The notes beneath the pieces are model-generated. The model had not been told where the DNA came from and made no database searches. It saw only the letters and a list, made by a program, of their open reading frames with translations. Below, one piece after another: positions 22,608 through 33,283 of a DNA stretch of 64,000 nt (position 1 is the stretch's first letter; the number at the start of each line of letters is the position of its first letter). The translations under genes and the position numbers were made by a program. Source of the DNA: Phoronis australis (lineage: Eukaryota > Phoronida > Phoronidae); assembly GCA_002633005.1 (NCBI GenBank), contig NMRA01000135.1:822595-886594 (forward strand), read 5' to 3'.

Positions 22608-24556
22608 GTAAAGTATAACGTTTCAAAGTAAAATCCTCATTCGACATTATGCTTTATTGAACAAATATTTTGCAAAACCATACTCCTAATAAACACATTA
22701 CTAGGGTGTAAACAAAGGCTGTTACATGTACATGTACGCTGTGGTCGTGAAACAACGAATTTCAGTTAGAAGAGCGTAGTGAGAACTAAGCGCAACCGCA
22801 TATGTTCAACAGGGGACGCTAGTGTACTCCACAGTGTCCCACCTTCTGTCGTTACAGTATTGCGGCCCGACGACCGGTTGCCATCGATTTCGCGGATCGA
22901 AAGCTCTTTCCACCACGTCCTGGAAAGTTTCTGTTAGTTGAACATTCAGTACTGTACCTCTTGTCCTCCGTTGCTACGCCAGTGGTACTGAGCGACTCTA
23001 TGATGTCACGGTGGTCGATCCAGAGTCAAGGAATACCGCCAATCCAAAACAGGGTCAAATATTCTTACGCCAGATTAAGTACTTTAATAAGCACCAAGCA
23101 TCAAAAGAAAGCTCCTAGAAGTCTTGTATACTCCTTGAATAATTAATGGATTGTCAATATGTAAAATCACCCAGTGACAAAAAGTAATTTTCTGCATTAA
23201 TTAGACTTTATTGACATGCTATTGACAGCTTAGCACGTTCAAAGTTGACCGCAGTTACCAGCCTGGATCCAAGTCATCAACGAGACAAAAGTCAAATAGA
23301 AAATCTATTAACTTAAGTGTGTGGGTATGAATGGATCTCTCGGAATGTTTGAAATTTCCAGGTGAGACACCGACAGAACAATTGGTCAAGCGAAGGTTAA
23401 TAGACAAATCACAACGACTATAGTCGTCATCGATTACTCTTGATTCTCAAAAGGTGAACGGATACGCACCCGAATCACCAAAACGACCAATTGAACAACC
23501 AGAATTAATAGTTTTGGTACATATGTCGAACATCACTTTCTTATATTAAAAACAGTTTTGTCTATGATCGTTATAGTAATTGCTGGTAAAATGTTACTGG
23601 ATGAGTTCAAGGGGGAAATTTCTACTACACAAACATCTACAAGCTCTTGACGGTGAGACCTGAATATGTCCGTGGATCACTTGTACTCATATGAAATAAT
23701 CATATATTGATTATCTTATCGTGACTTCGGTATTCATTAGTAGTCCAGATATTACCCAAGTTAACCTGCCACTAATTTTAATAGAATTTACATAAACGGT
23801 TAGCGACACAGAAATGCTTGCTTTTTCTAACAAAAAATCAATTGAGGAGAAGTTGCGAAAAACGACGTTTTTATATTACGGGGGTTCTCCACAGTCTTAA
23901 TTCATCCTTGATTTTTTTTAATTTTCATATTTTGTTTTTTGGTCTTTATCTTCTACATAAGAGCAAAAAATAATGGAGGTCACCGAATTAGTTTCTGTTA
24001 CATCCCTCTAAACAAATGCATCTCCGGCAAAGACGTGGCATTTAAATGGGTTGCTGGAAAACCACCTCTAATTAAATTAGTGATTGAAATCCTTTTGTTG
24101 TACTTTGTCAGTTTTATGTATGACGTTTTTAATAATATATCCCGGTTTGCTAATTTTCTTACGTCGTCGCAGGCAAATGTCTAAACTTTTTATGGATTTT
24201 GAATACCCCAAATTTTAAAAAGCGCTTTGACTTTTACACAAACAATTACACACTTAAATTTTCTATTATGTTTTTGATACCTATGTTTTTTTCAATGAAA
24301 TAATATAAATAGGGGACCATTGACTTCAACTTTGAGCTATTTTAGCACAAACAGCGTCATTTAAGAATGTGTACAGTTTGATCTTCTGAAAAGCGCGCCA
24401 ATTTCAAGATCACCTGCCCAGCTGCATTTCACTGAATGGCGATGGGGATTGTGATATAAGTTGAGTTGATGTGAGCAATCTAAGACAAGAAGTTTCTTCT
24501 AATAAATCCAAAACTGCGGTTCGATTTAAATCTCACCTAGTGTCTTACGTCGCCTG

Positions 24557-24620
24557 TTGTTTAGTATGACGTCATTGTGAAACTTGATGACGCACGTTGG
24601 TTTGTTTAGTATGACGTCAT
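24557..24620. promoter_or_regulatory. Two perfect CRE palindromes in a direct repeat
   Basis: TGACGTCA occurs at 24567-24574 and 24612-24619. Both lie within the repeated string TTGTTTAGTATGACGTCATT, 45 bp apart. CREB/ATF factors bind this palindrome. Which gene it could serve is unknown. Confidence 0.4.
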
Positions 24621-24738
24621 TTCGACGTTTGGGACCCAGTAAAATAAAATACCAACATTGAAAATAATAACAATTAGGCCAGATTTACGTAGTGCCATAA
24701 ATTAGTAAGCATTTTGAAATTATTACCTGACTATAAAC

Positions 24739-24834
24739 CTGGTCAATCGTAATCTTTAACTTCCCAGGAGTATACGGCTGGGGGAAACCGTTGTCGGAGC
24801 ACATCCTCAATTTTGTAAAAACACCACTGCTTTC
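24739..24834 (-). CDS. Exon-like stretch, unassigned
   Basis: A 96-bp frame follows a CCGATTCAG acceptor and precedes a weak CAG|GTTTAT donor, with phase 0 at both ends. It reads ESSGVFTKLRMCSDNGFP and then QPYTPGKLKITIDQ, which looks like ordinary globular protein. I do not recognise a family and cannot link it to flanking exons. The evidence is composition and splice sites only. Confidence 0.25.
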
Positions 24835-25869
24835 CTGAATCGGAAAAAATCACATACCTGCAAAATTTCTGAATTATTTGTTGATACAAATCGCGTCATA
24901 TTAGTAGCGGAGAGGTCATCACTAAACATCCGAATTATTAATCGCCAAATAACAAAATAATCAAAGCAAAATCAATAGTTTTCATGAGATAGTCAATGTC
25001 GTAAAATAACGCTGGTTTACGACTATTGGAAAACTGTGTCAAATTCCCTAAGGGGGCACAGAACTGTTCTCACCGGGGCTTGCCTATCATAACACACGTC
25101 AATGGACTCTTCACCTTTTTTTCACCCTACTGCGTGCAAAGAAACAAAAGTTTTGAGTCATTTCACATCACAAGCCCTACAGATGAGCACAGAAACTTTA
25201 TTCTCTGTTGTAATTTTGACCCTTTCACTCCCACTGAAAACTAAGCTAGACTAAGAAAAATATGGGCAAAAAACTCAAAATCGGCATAGTTTACCTCAAA
25301 ACCACCACTTTCCTGCCGATGCTCGACTAAAGCCAACATTAAATTCCGAAAGCAAACTTCCTACCAATTCCAAATTGTGGTCTAAAAGTAGTCAACCAAC
25401 TAGTTTTTCTGAAAGTTTGGCTTGTTTGAGGGCTACCTGAAATCATGGCCAATTTCTCAGTTGCTACCCAGCAATGCACAATTGCAACAAAGGGCCGCCA
25501 TCTTGAAGATGAGTGCAGGTACAGCCAAGGGAGTGGTATTTTTTCATTCTCAACATGTTCACAAATACAAACAAACCACATTCACTTGGCCTACATATAA
25601 TACCTGGCCTACCCTTAGATTTTAATATTTTGGGAGTGCAAATTTGCCGCGGCCGCAGTCTAACTGTTCAACGCCACCTAAGCATTTTTGGGGTTTCATA
25701 ACGACTGAACGATCGCACTTCTAATTCCATAATGGAAAAACGCAGTAACTCGTATAATTTGAGGCTCCTGTCACTGGCTGAAACTAGCTGATAGTTGCTG
25801 GACTCAAACTTGACGAATAATTTTGTACGTTACACATCCAAACATTTATCCGGGTACAGTCGCCATTGT

Positions 25870-25896
25870 TTTGTTTACATCAAAGGTCAAAGGTCA
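25870..25896 (+). promoter_or_regulatory. DR1 nuclear-receptor element next to a forkhead site
   Basis: AGGTCA-A-AGGTCA at 25884-25896 is a perfect DR1, the site type bound by RXR, HNF4 and COUP-TF dimers. TTGTTTAC (forkhead consensus) is at 25871-25878. It is about 4.5 kb upstream of the NR2E promoter. Confidence 0.4.
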
Positions 25897-26084
25897 CACT
25901 TTCCATATAAGGAAAATGTAGGACAAAAATCGAAGAAAGTTCACTGGTCGTTTTTTGTAATTTAAAACTAAAATAAAATTGCTTTGAATTCAATAGAAAT
26001 TCAAAATCTTTACGAACAAATCGTAAAAATGCCTGGTCACAGGTTGAATTAAGTTTCAGTAGCAGACAACCTTTTTGAATAGGG

Positions 26085-26185
26085 TTGTTAAAAAAACCTC
26101 GACTCCCACACGCCACAACCCCTTCGACCCACGACCCCCTCGACCAACGGCCCACAACCCCTCAACCCAGTCTACACAAGCTCGA
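26085..26185 (+). repeat. Degenerate C/A-rich minisatellite
   Basis: Repeats of ACCCC and CGACC-type units (CCACAACCCC, TTCGACCCACGACCCCCTCG and similar) fill this stretch. Units are 10-15 bp and imperfect. Confidence 0.6.
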
Positions 26186-26426
26186 CCGGATCTGAACATA
26201 GCACAAGTGCTGACTTGCAAGACCAATGAGTCGAGATGTGAGCTCAGCTGGCTTTTTTTGCAATTAAGAGAGTCGATTCGGCAAGTTTGAAAGCCAAAAA
26301 CAGAAAAAAAAACAACGCGATCAAATCAAAGACCTACCAACCTTACAAATGTCGTTCCCGGCATAGTATAATCGTCTCGTCTGCTCTTCAGTGAATGACA
26401 GATTCAAGTTATAAGAAGTAAGTTAT

Positions 26427-26731
26427 TGTAGCAAATGTCGAGGTCAGTCTCGGCTGTGGCGTCTCTATGTTGTGATGTCCTTTTCGTGGCAATGTTGGTC
26501 ATGGCCTGGTGCGACATCTGACGCCAGAAGAGCCCAGCCGAGGTCACCCTGCTATCATGTGACCGTCACCCTTCAAGACCACGTGACAAGATCTTCTGGC
26601 TCTTCTGGAGTTCGCTGCCGTCCTGTACGGACGTAATGTGAGTATACTCCGGACTTTGCTCTTGCACCGCGTTAATAGGCCCGAACCTGTGTGTCTGCTT
26701 TTGGCCAGCCGACCCCTTTTTTATTACAACA
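26427..26731 (+). repeat. 5' LTR
   Basis: The LTR is 305 bp, with TG...CA ends. It matches 31364-31665 along its full length with about 15 substitutions or small indels. The stretch ATGTGAGTATACTCCGGACT occurs in both LTRs. Confidence 0.93.
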
Positions 26732-26733
26732 TT

Positions 26734-26749
26734 TGGCGTAGTCGGCACC
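26734..26749 (+). promoter_or_regulatory. Primer binding site
   Basis: TGGCGTAGTCGGCACC lies two bases after the 5' LTR. The TGG start pairs with the CCA end of a tRNA, the usual minus-strand primer. The tRNA species was not determined. Confidence 0.7.
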
Positions 26750-27060
26750 TATTTCCCGGTGTTGGAGCAGCGTGCGTGTCTTTCGGTGGTGGCGGGAAAT
26801 AAGTTTTCATAACTTGTTTTCTCGTGCCCATTTTGACAGCCACGTGCGTCACTGCTTTTGCAGTGCCTGAGTTCAGGTTTACTAGAATTTCAAGCGTTTG
26901 TCGTTAGTTTAGTGTCCGTTTTTGTAAATAGGTATTTATTATTGGTATAATAGTATATAGTCTGTATTAATTATTTTGTTAGAGTTTTGAACCTTTCTAG
27001 GAATTCTAGAATAGGTCACGTGACCACGTGGTTTTCCTAAGACGAAGCCCCGTGTGTGTT

Positions 27061-28465
27061 ATGTCTTTCCAAGACAGGGTTCCGGTAAACTTCTGTCTTT
27101 CCCAAGAGTTATTCAAGCTCTCGGGCATGACAGAAGATATTGCCCAATCCATTCTGGCTTTTCGGCAAACTCAGCCGATAACCCCAGATAATATTAACCA
27201 CATCCATTCCGGATGGAGGTTGACGAGGAGTGCTATTTCTGGCATTGATTTCACCCAGTATGGTGATGTTCAGTCCAGAGATATCTCTCCTCTGGGTAGT
27301 CCTGTACGTACCCGTTTGCCCCAAGACTTAAGTGGTATTGCCCAGGTCTGTGACAGGTTAAACAAGTCCCCTGTTAAGAAGGAAGCACTCTTCTTCGCCT
27401 GTGCCTGCCCAGAGTTCTGGTAGCCGAACGGTTGGTCCGTCTACCCACACCCGTCCCTATAGTTTAAGGCCAAATGCCCCGTCTAAGCTAGTGTTTCTAA
27501 GGGAAAAAGGCAAATGGGACGACTTTTTTGGAAATTTCAGCGCTTGGCTAAGGACAACTTATGGTCCGAAGACAAGTGCGTCTCGGAGTTAGGAATGTGT
27601 TTGGACGATGTGGCCTTGCATTTCTTCCTTAACTTCATGAGAACGAACCCAGACTCTGGTTTCGATGACGTGGCTGCACACATGTCAGAACATTTTTCTT
27701 CGACTGACTGCACCCAGGTCCTACGCGTTGAATTCCAATACGCCGAGCAGAAGCCGGGGGAATCTATTGAGAACTGGGCGTGTAGGTTAAACAGGTTGTT
27801 TTTAAAAGCCTTCCCGAACCCTTCGTTTCTCCCTTGGGTTACGCGATAAGGTTGTAGGTACGCAGGTGATGAACTCATCCCCTTTGTCCCTAGCTGAGGC
27901 AGAGTCTAAAGCTGCGTGGTTCGCAACGACCCAGCGATTGATGGCAAATCAAAACCGTCGGTCTGTTTGGTTTGAGGGCTCACCATCGCGCAAAGACGAA
28001 GCTTCTGTCAACCTGCTTTCACAGAACAAAAAACCTGCACTTAAATTCAGTCCAATAGCATCCTCTGCTTCAAACTCTGCGGTTGAGTCTAGGCTGCATG
28101 CTTTAGAGTCTCAGATGGCTAAGGTCAACTCTGAAATAGGAGGTCTTAAAGAAGACAATGCCCTTATACATCGAGAAGTTAAAAGTATGTCCCAGACTAT
28201 GAGTTCGAATTTTAGAGGCTTTGCCTCAGACTTGTCGAGGGTATTAAAATTGTTGGCTTCTAATCCAAAACCATCTAGATCCCCTCCACTATCTAGGTCC
28301 CCCCAAGCTTCCCCACAGAGACCTTCAGTTATGTGTTTTAAGTGTGGTAAGTTTGGTCACTACCAGTCTGTGTGCCGTAGCCCGCAGTCTGCTAGAATTC
28401 GTCGTACATCCTTTGGGGATAAGTCCGATGATTTAAACGAGTTGGCGCTGGACGATCAGGTCTAA
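27061..28465 (+). pseudogene. LTR-element gag with zinc knuckle, frameshifted
   Basis: Gag forms the capsid-like particle and binds the RNA. The frame passes through three shifts (near 27420, 27540 and 27850). Segment one (27061-27423) is an N-terminal region with no clear domain. Segments two and three (to 27849) look like the retrotransposon gag capsid: GKWDDFFGNF early, then VEFQYAEQKPGESIENWA and LNRLFLKAF, typical of the central gag helices. The last segment (27866-28465) has a heptad-like stretch (about residues 72-108), a Ser/Pro-rich linker and one CX2CX4HX4C knuckle (CFKCGKFGHYQSVC at 28334-28375). The shifts may be decay or assembly error. Confidence 0.8.
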
Positions 28466-28496
28466 CTCCAGTCCAGTCTCCTGATACCAATTGTAG

Positions 28497-29269
28497 GGTA
28501 TCCTCATCAAACGCCTATCGACTAATCTGTTAGACTGTTTTAGGGCAGGGAGTTTGTCCACTTCTTCTCGAGGTATTTCTGTGCACGATGAGTGTCAGGG
28601 GAGAGGCCGACCTGTCTTGGCTAGATCTTGTGATGTAGTTCATGATTTGGTTGACTTGTCTACTGACATTCCTTGTACTCGGAATTCCCTTGGTGATATG
28701 GAGTGTCCAGCCTCCCTAAGTTCTGTGCTCACTCAGAATAGTCCGATTGAGTTACCCATTACTGATACTGATGTGATTAATACCCCAGTGTTAGTTCCGG
28801 TTAATTCGATAGATAAGTCTGAGTTGGGTGGAAAAGCTGTTTCTAGTACCCAGGTTGTTGCTAATTCTGAGTCATTAGATTTTGTGCACACCCTGGTTCC
28901 GGATCCCATTTCAGGGGGGTCAAAGGTGCCCCACAACCCTGTCGTTATGCAGGATCCACCTCCTGAGTTTGTAGATGCCCCTGTGGACACTATTAATATT
29001 CAGGAGGCGTCTTCTGGTAACACCCTACACCAACAGGCTGGCTGTCTGCTTCACTGGAGGCAGAAGGTCACCCTTCCACAAAGGGTGAGGGATGCTGGTT
29101 CGCCATACCCTCGGATGTCGTGTGTGGCAAAAGTCCGCCAGCCACCTGGCCTGCCCCTAAAGGGTCGACGTTCGTCTGGGGCTTCGCCGTCCGCGTCCAA
29201 AGCTAAATCAGGACCACCTCCTGATTTGGCTGTAGATGCCCACTTCCATCTGGATCGCTTGTCGGCATC
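28497..29269 (+). pseudogene. Linker ORF fused to N-terminus of TatD-like domain
   Basis: The frame is open from 28497 after a TAG. It encodes about 230 residues rich in Ser, Val, Pro and Asp, with no protease motif, then a Pro/Ser/Lys linker. It ends in the first strand of a TatD nuclease: VDAHFHLDRL at 29232-29261, where the H-x-H pair binds metal in this superfamily. The frame then runs into a MITE at 29270. No ATG begins the frame; translation may depend on frameshifting or readthrough from gag. The fusion to the nuclease is direct in frame. Confidence 0.7.
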
Positions 29270-29676
29270 CTGGGCCCGGTCTCCAATCTTTTTACTCGAA
29301 ATGGAACTCGAAATTAGGTTTGACATTTTCTACTCTACTTTTGGGCGAACTCAACATAAGTGTCTATTATTCTATGCTCGAGTACACAATAACTTACGTA
29401 GATAATTTATTGCCCTTACTTCACAGTTTGTAAACCCAATATTAAAGCAGTAAGTTCGAGTTTGAACTCGAAATTTCGAGTTTTTACTCGAGTTTGTAGC
29501 ACGAATATAAGGGTCTTCAAGGGCAAACTTGAACTAGAAACTCCTATGCATAAACTATAATGTATTCGAGCACAATCTGATAACCAATTATCTTAAGTTC
29601 GCACAAAAGGAGCAGAGAAATTGCCAAAAATAGTTTCGAGTTCGTTTCGAGTACAAAGATTAGAGACTGGGCCCAG
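29270..29676 (+). mobile_element. MITE family C inserted in the TatD-like coding region
   Basis: The left end reads CTGGGCCCGGTCTCCAATCT, then ACTCGAAATGGAACTCGAAA. The right end is its imperfect inverse (TTTCGAGTACAAAGATTAGA, GACTGGGCCCAG). The element is about 407 bp with no coding capacity. Related copies are at 1730, 19418, 21965 and 43385. The exact target duplication is unclear because the GGGCCC palindrome lies at both borders. Confidence 0.8.
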
Positions 29677-30478
29677 GGCTCAGCGTCATATCACTGAGAA
29701 TAGGATGCTGACAATCGATCAGATGCTCAGCACCCAGCTGCCACGGGTTTCTCAAAAACCTGTGCGGTTGGTTGGTGGGATTGCAGTTTTCTGCGATGTG
29801 GAAAACTGGAAGTACGTTGAAGCTTCCTGTTTCCCACATGGCTGGAAGGCTGTGGTGGGCATCCACCCCAAACGGGTTGGAACAACGAATCCCGGTGTTC
29901 TGGAGCGTCTCCCCCAGCTACTAAAGGAGCCCTTTGTGGCTGGCTTAGGCGAGGTCGGTCTGGAGGCCCGGGAGGACTTGGCCATCCAAAAAGAAGCTTT
30001 GGAGGAGAAGGTGCGAATCTTTGCGGAGGTTCGGGCCAGCTCCCCCAGCTTCAAAAACAAAGTCGTGGTGATCCACCTTCGTGGTTCCTCCGACAATCCA
30101 CGTTTCCTGGAGGGACAAGACTTCGTCTTTGATCTCCTGAAGCGCCACTGTGATGCAAACTTGGGTTTGCATCTCCATTGTTTTGGAGGTGCGCCCGAGG
30201 ATGTACTCCGGTGGACGGGGTTCTTTAGAAACTGCCACTTCGGCTTCGCCGGTCATGTGCGGCCGTTTCTTAAGTTCCAAAATAAGGGATTACAAGAGGT
30301 TCCGATGAATCGACTCCTCCTGGAGTCTGATTCACCGCACCTCGCCATTGGGCCTTGCCCAATGGCGCTCCAATACCTGGGGGAAGTAGCTATGGAGGTG
30401 GCGCAGCGTTCTCGTCGTCCGCTGCGTGACATCCTGGCTGTTTCCACCAGGAATGCCAGGCGGCTTTACCATCTCTAA
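29677..30478 (+). pseudogene. TatD-family (TATDN2-like) metal-dependent nuclease domain, main part
   Basis: TatD proteins are TIM-barrel metal-dependent 3'-5' exonucleases and endonucleases. In the open frame read from 29621, element residues start near position 19. Conserved motifs, numbered from that frame, are GGIAVFCD (52-59, close to the TATDN2 form), VVGIHP (78-83), GLGEVGL with the metal-binding Glu (E111), VVVIHLRG (H152), LHCFGG (H186) and LLLESDSPHL (D237). NARRLYHL closes the domain at a TAA. With the H-x-H before the MITE, every expected metal ligand is present. The coding sequence is broken by the MITE, and the two sides are in different frames. A nuclease inside an LTR element that lacks pol is unusual. 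The source is probably a host TATDN2-type gene (inference). Confidence 0.85.
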
Positions 30479-31363
30479 CAAATTGTTAGAGGTGGTTCAG
30501 CATCCTGGTGTGCCTGGGTCATAACCTATGCCCCAGGTTTTCTCCTAGTCCATTGGGTAACTGCCCGTTATTATAAACTCTGAGGCTGACTACGGTCTCT
30601 GGGTTTGTGCCTTACCCTTGGTCTTAGGAGAATTGTGATGTCCGTATTAAGTAGTATAATTAGTTAAGTGGCGTACTGGTCCATTATTTTTATATAGTAG
30701 TGTTATTCGTTAAAACTATATAGTATATTTTTGTTATAAGTTTTCATACTGTATATATAGTCTATTTATATATTCAAGACTATACTTTCTATAGTATTAT
30801 GTATTAGTTGTTATAGTTTATTTTTGTATATTAAGTTAAGTTTTCTATATAGTATATGTATGTTATGAGAGACTATATCATTTTATATCTCAATGCATCA
30901 CTACTAAAGTATAATGAATACTCATTTTATGGCCAGTATGCTTTTCGTTGTTCAGTTTTTTAGTTTTTTTTTTTTAAATGTATATATTCTCTCGCCAGGT
31001 CATCACCAACAATCAGAGTGTTGTCATAGCATAGTCCAGAAATTCTATGCTCCCTGGTACTGGTATTAGTGGAGCATATTTTTCTTTTTTTTCTTTTTTA
31101 GTCATGTTCGACTACTATAATGGATATATGCTATGACTGTGTGTCTCATTAGTATTTGTTTTTTTTTGGTAGGGGGGGGGAATAGTTAGATTAAATTTTA
31201 ACCAGTAATTCTTACTTTACAAGGTCACTCCTCATCATGTTAGTTATAGGGTTTAAGGTCTTGTCACTGTTGTCTTAGGTCAAGGGTTTATGTTTAGATG
31301 TTGGGAATGACGTTCGCCATTTGCTATAAGGGCTCCACTCCTTTTCTTTAGGTAAGGGAGGAA
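30479..31363 (+). other. 3' non-coding part of the LTR element
   Basis: This A/T-rich stretch has repeated TATAGT/TATATA strings and homopolymer T and G runs and no long frame. The polypurine tract GGTAAGGGAGGAA (31351-31363) ends at the 3' LTR, as expected for the plus-strand primer. Confidence 0.75.
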
Positions 31364-31665
31364 TGTAGCAAATGTCGACGTCAGTCTCTGCTGTGGCGTC
31401 TCTATGTTGTGATGTGCTTTTCGTGACAATGTTGGCCTTGGCCTGGTGCGACATCTGACGCCAGAAGAGCCCAGCCGAGTTCACCCTGCTATCATGTGAC
31501 CGTCACCCTTCAAGACCACGTGACAAGATCTTCTGGCTCTTCTGGAGTTCGCTGCCGTCCTGTACGGACGTAATGTGAGTATACTCCGGACTTTTCTCTT
31601 GCACCGCGTTAATAGGCCCGAACCTGTGTGCCTGTTTTAGCCAGCGACCTCTTTTTATTACAACA
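31364..31665 (+). repeat. 3' LTR
   Basis: The LTR is 302 bp, TG...CA, followed by the target duplication TTAT. The match to 26427-26731 is co-linear throughout. Confidence 0.93.
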
Positions 31666-31669
31666 TTAT

Positions 31670-32446
31670 TATTTTATTTCCACAAACCCGGTCCTCGATG
31701 AGAGTTACCAATATTAAAACTGAGCGTGTTAGCTGAATGATCGGAATATATAAAATCATTAATTATATTAGACTGACATCTTGAAGACATAACAATGTCA
31801 ACTAGCCAATAGCCTAGTCTACTTTGAGCTTTTAATTGTTTATCTCTCCACGAGTACTTCCTTATCCCAGGGTTTCTCATCCTCCATACATCTATTAAAC
31901 TAAAATTTCTACAGAAATTATGAATATTGTCAATAAGATTTTTCTTATGGAGGACGTCAGTTAGCCCAAGTTTGTCCAAGTCAGTGAGTGGGCAGCACAG
32001 AGGACATTACATAATTGGAGGTCACTCAATTCACTTTCAAGTCTAGACAGGAAGATCAGTTGATTTCTTAAATCGTTTGAGAAATATACATTAACAAAAA
32101 CGAAATCTTCCTCATAGAGTTTACATGAAACAATATTGAAGCCACCATTTTCATCGTTTTTTACCACAATATTCCTAATGTTTTGCGAAATATTAGAATC
32201 AAATAATATAGTGGTTCCTCTACTATGTTTTGTTCCAAAGCTTGAAAAATTAAGACCATTCCACTCTTTTTGCAGAATATGTTCAACTTCTGGACTAAAA
32301 TACGTTTCCTGTAAATAAACAATGTTGAATTTGCTATGTGATATGAAATTCAATAAACGTTTCCACTTAATATCTGAATTTAATCCCCGGACATTTAAGG
32401 ATACCAGTTTTAAATTATTCATCTTCACAACAATAGAGAACCTCAA
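31670..32446 (-). pseudogene. LINE endonuclease domain (L1/Tx1-like), truncated
   Basis: This is the apurinic-type endonuclease of a non-LTR retrotransposon, which nicks target DNA for priming. It shows KLVSLNVRGLNS, FNIVYLQETYF, SRGTTILFD, then (after a frameshift near 31970) LIDVWRMRNPG, the Asp-His end motif IYSDHSANTLS and RGPGLWK. A small deletion has removed the expected GDFN region. The frame stops at the LTR-element insertion point, and no reverse transcriptase follows on the other side. Confidence 0.85.
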
Positions 32447-32699
32447 TGCCCACCCCCCAAGAGAACTAATACAAAATATGCATCAAGTGATATCACTCCC
32501 AAATAATAACGATTACCTATCTCATTCACACACTTACCATTCACAACCGGGGGAAGGGGGGAAACGAACAACAAAGAAACAAAAATGTTCAGTTCCATAT
32601 GATCGTCAATCAATCTCCGGAAAGCTTTTCTGGGTTCGATTCATTTGTCACACAACAATGTCGCGGGGCGTAATACTGCTTATATGTCGTCTAAGGAAT

Positions 32700-33283
32700 T
32701 AATTCTCTTGATGGCGCCGCTCTTTAACTTCACAAATATTTTGCCATTGGTGCTCCACGAACTGTCCACTTGTTCATGCTTGAAGGATTGTTTCAACAAG
32801 GAATAGTTTGTCGCAGTAAGATCTTCCAAAATGAATGTTCCGGTGTCTTTGGTTTTCCTCTTTGTGTAGCACTTTCGACTTGGTTTTATACGACATAAAT
32901 TTGACGATGATTGGGCGCGGTTTAATCAAGGCCGATGAATGTCTGGTTGTTCTACTATCCTTCTTTCCGACTCGGTGCACTTTGTCTATATCTTTGTCAA
33001 TAACACCAATTTCCAAGATATTCTTGCAAAATTCCAACACCAGCTGTTCACAGTTTTCTTCATCATTCTCCTCTATCCCATATACCCGAACTGAAGTCGA
33101 ACGCGAATACTGCTCCAGTGAATTGATCTTTTCTCTCAACATCGTATTTTCTTGTTGTAAAGCAACAATGTCTTGTTTGAAATATTGGAGCTCCTCTTTA
33201 ATTGCCTGTCGTATGGAAGTGTTGAGTTTTCTCTCCAGTTGTTCCATGCGTTCATCAAAGTTGGTAACCGTGCCCGTTGCCAT
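32700..33283 (-). pseudogene. LINE ORF1 (coiled-coil RNA-binding protein)
   Basis: From ATG at 33283 it has an N-terminal coiled coil (MEQLERKLNTSIRQAIKEEL and onward to about residue 60). An RRM-like part follows: SVRVYGIEEND, VHRVGKKD and RPIIVKFMSYKTKSKVL. These are the usual parts of L1/Tx1-type ORF1 proteins. A frameshift near 32835 moves the last 40 residues (LTATNYSLLKQSF, IFVKLKSGAIKRI) into another frame. It lies upstream of the endonuclease in the same orientation, as in an intact LINE. Confidence 0.82.

Larger units (their letters stand above)
21400..26422. other. Largely non-coding stretch upstream of the NR2E gene
   Basis: Apart from the MITE copies, the CRE pair, the DR1 site and an exon-like piece annotated separately, I see no gene. 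A minus-strand frame at about 22800-22930 (containing VVERAFDPRNRWQPVVG) and another near 22960-23050 (IESLSTTGVATEDK) look protein-like. They match no family I know and have weak splice sites. Confidence 0.5.
26427..31665 (+). mobile_element. LTR retrotransposon with gag and a TatD-family nuclease, no pol
   Basis: The element is 5.24 kb and flanked by the direct repeat TTAT (26423-26426 and 31666-31669). Its LTRs start TGTAGC and end ACAACA and differ at roughly 15 positions by eye, so the copy is not recent. In order it holds a PBS, a gag region with frameshifts, a low-complexity ORF fused to the start of a TATDN2-like nuclease domain, the rest of that domain after a MITE, an A/T-rich 3' region and a purine tract. 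No DSG/DTG protease, YXDD reverse transcriptase or integrase motif was found in the internal part. It therefore resembles non-autonomous gag-only elements, with added nuclease cargo. It is inserted at the end of a minus-strand LINE endonuclease. Confidence 0.88.

Noticed and set aside
29660-30447. Several minus-strand frames of 60-115 residues.
   Set aside because: They are shadows of the TatD-like domain on the plus strand.
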